Source: Patiria pectinifera
Lineage: Eukaryota; Echinodermata; Asteroidea; Valvatida; Asterinidae
NCBI GenBank assembly: GCA_029964075.1
Contig: CM057136.1
Location: forward strand, 14,186,381 to 14,250,380
Reading direction: 5' to 3'
Length of the DNA: 64,000 nucleotides
The position numbers and the translations under genes are program-made. Positions 63,944 through 64,000 of this stretch are shown here, piece after piece (the first letter of the stretch is position 1; every line of letters starts with the position of its first letter). Under the pieces are notes generated by a model that worked only from the letters and a program-made list of their open reading frames with translations, searched no databases and was not told where the DNA came from.

Positions 63944-64000
63944 GGTGATGTCAAATTAAACAAAATGCTCTTCCGTTGGTACATCAGACTGTTTAGGATG
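63944..64000 (-). other. 5' flank of gene C
   Basis: Matches the 5' flank of gene B (GTTGGTACATCAGACTG in both), so the upstream region is part of the duplicated unit. Confidence 0.6.

Noticed and set aside
1-64000. Virus-derived or LTR-type elements
   Set aside because: No reverse transcriptase, integrase, capsid or envelope-like frame and no long terminal direct repeats were recognised.

Overview
This is animal nuclear DNA. Genes are split by short GT-AG introns, non-coding sequence is AT-rich, and it is full of tRNA-derived SINEs, small inverted-repeat transposons and minisatellites. Abundant ACATGTA- and TAGGCCTA-type palindromes, a single ancestral-type WDFY3 gene and a local expansion of secreted fibrinogen-domain lectins suggest a marine invertebrate deuterostome, most likely an echinoderm. 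That assignment is an impression from sequence style, not a proof.

Layout. (1) 1-98, minus: what looks like the first coding exon of an unidentified gene running off the left edge; a weak small ORF lies at 604-1008. (2) 3470-5444, minus: a complete three-exon alpha-1,3-fucosyltransferase of the FUT10/FUT11 type, with a type II signal anchor in exon 1. (3) 5445-16394: an 11 kb gene-poor stretch with transposon-like repeats and two candidate leader exons (ending at 6156 and 7417, each with a strong donor and a nearby GCGCATGCGC-like motif). They could be the 5' end of the next gene. (4) 16524-53352, plus: 50 coding exons of a WDFY3/ALFY (blue cheese) orthologue, resolved exon by exon. All splice phases agree over 2,644 codons. 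(5) 53353-64000: no further WDFY3 exon was found. The rest of the PH-BEACH module, the WD40 repeats and the FYVE finger are absent. Instead there is an AT-rich 4.2 kb stretch and then three tandem, minus-strand, single-exon genes for secreted PAN-like plus fibrinogen-domain proteins.

Function. The fucosyltransferase acts in the secretory pathway, WDFY3 is a cytosolic selective-autophagy scaffold, and the fibrinogen-domain proteins look like secreted lectins of innate recognition. No shared pathway is evident. The most interesting points are the lectin cluster lying antisense where the end of WDFY3 should be; the mosaic divergence among the three lectins, including loss of a conserved disulfide and a burst of change in one pocket loop; a transposon whose empty site is preserved in a paralogous flank; and minisatellites that copied exon-edge sequence or are shared between separate introns of WDFY3.

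No virus-derived element, CRISPR array or convincing functional tRNA gene was recognised.
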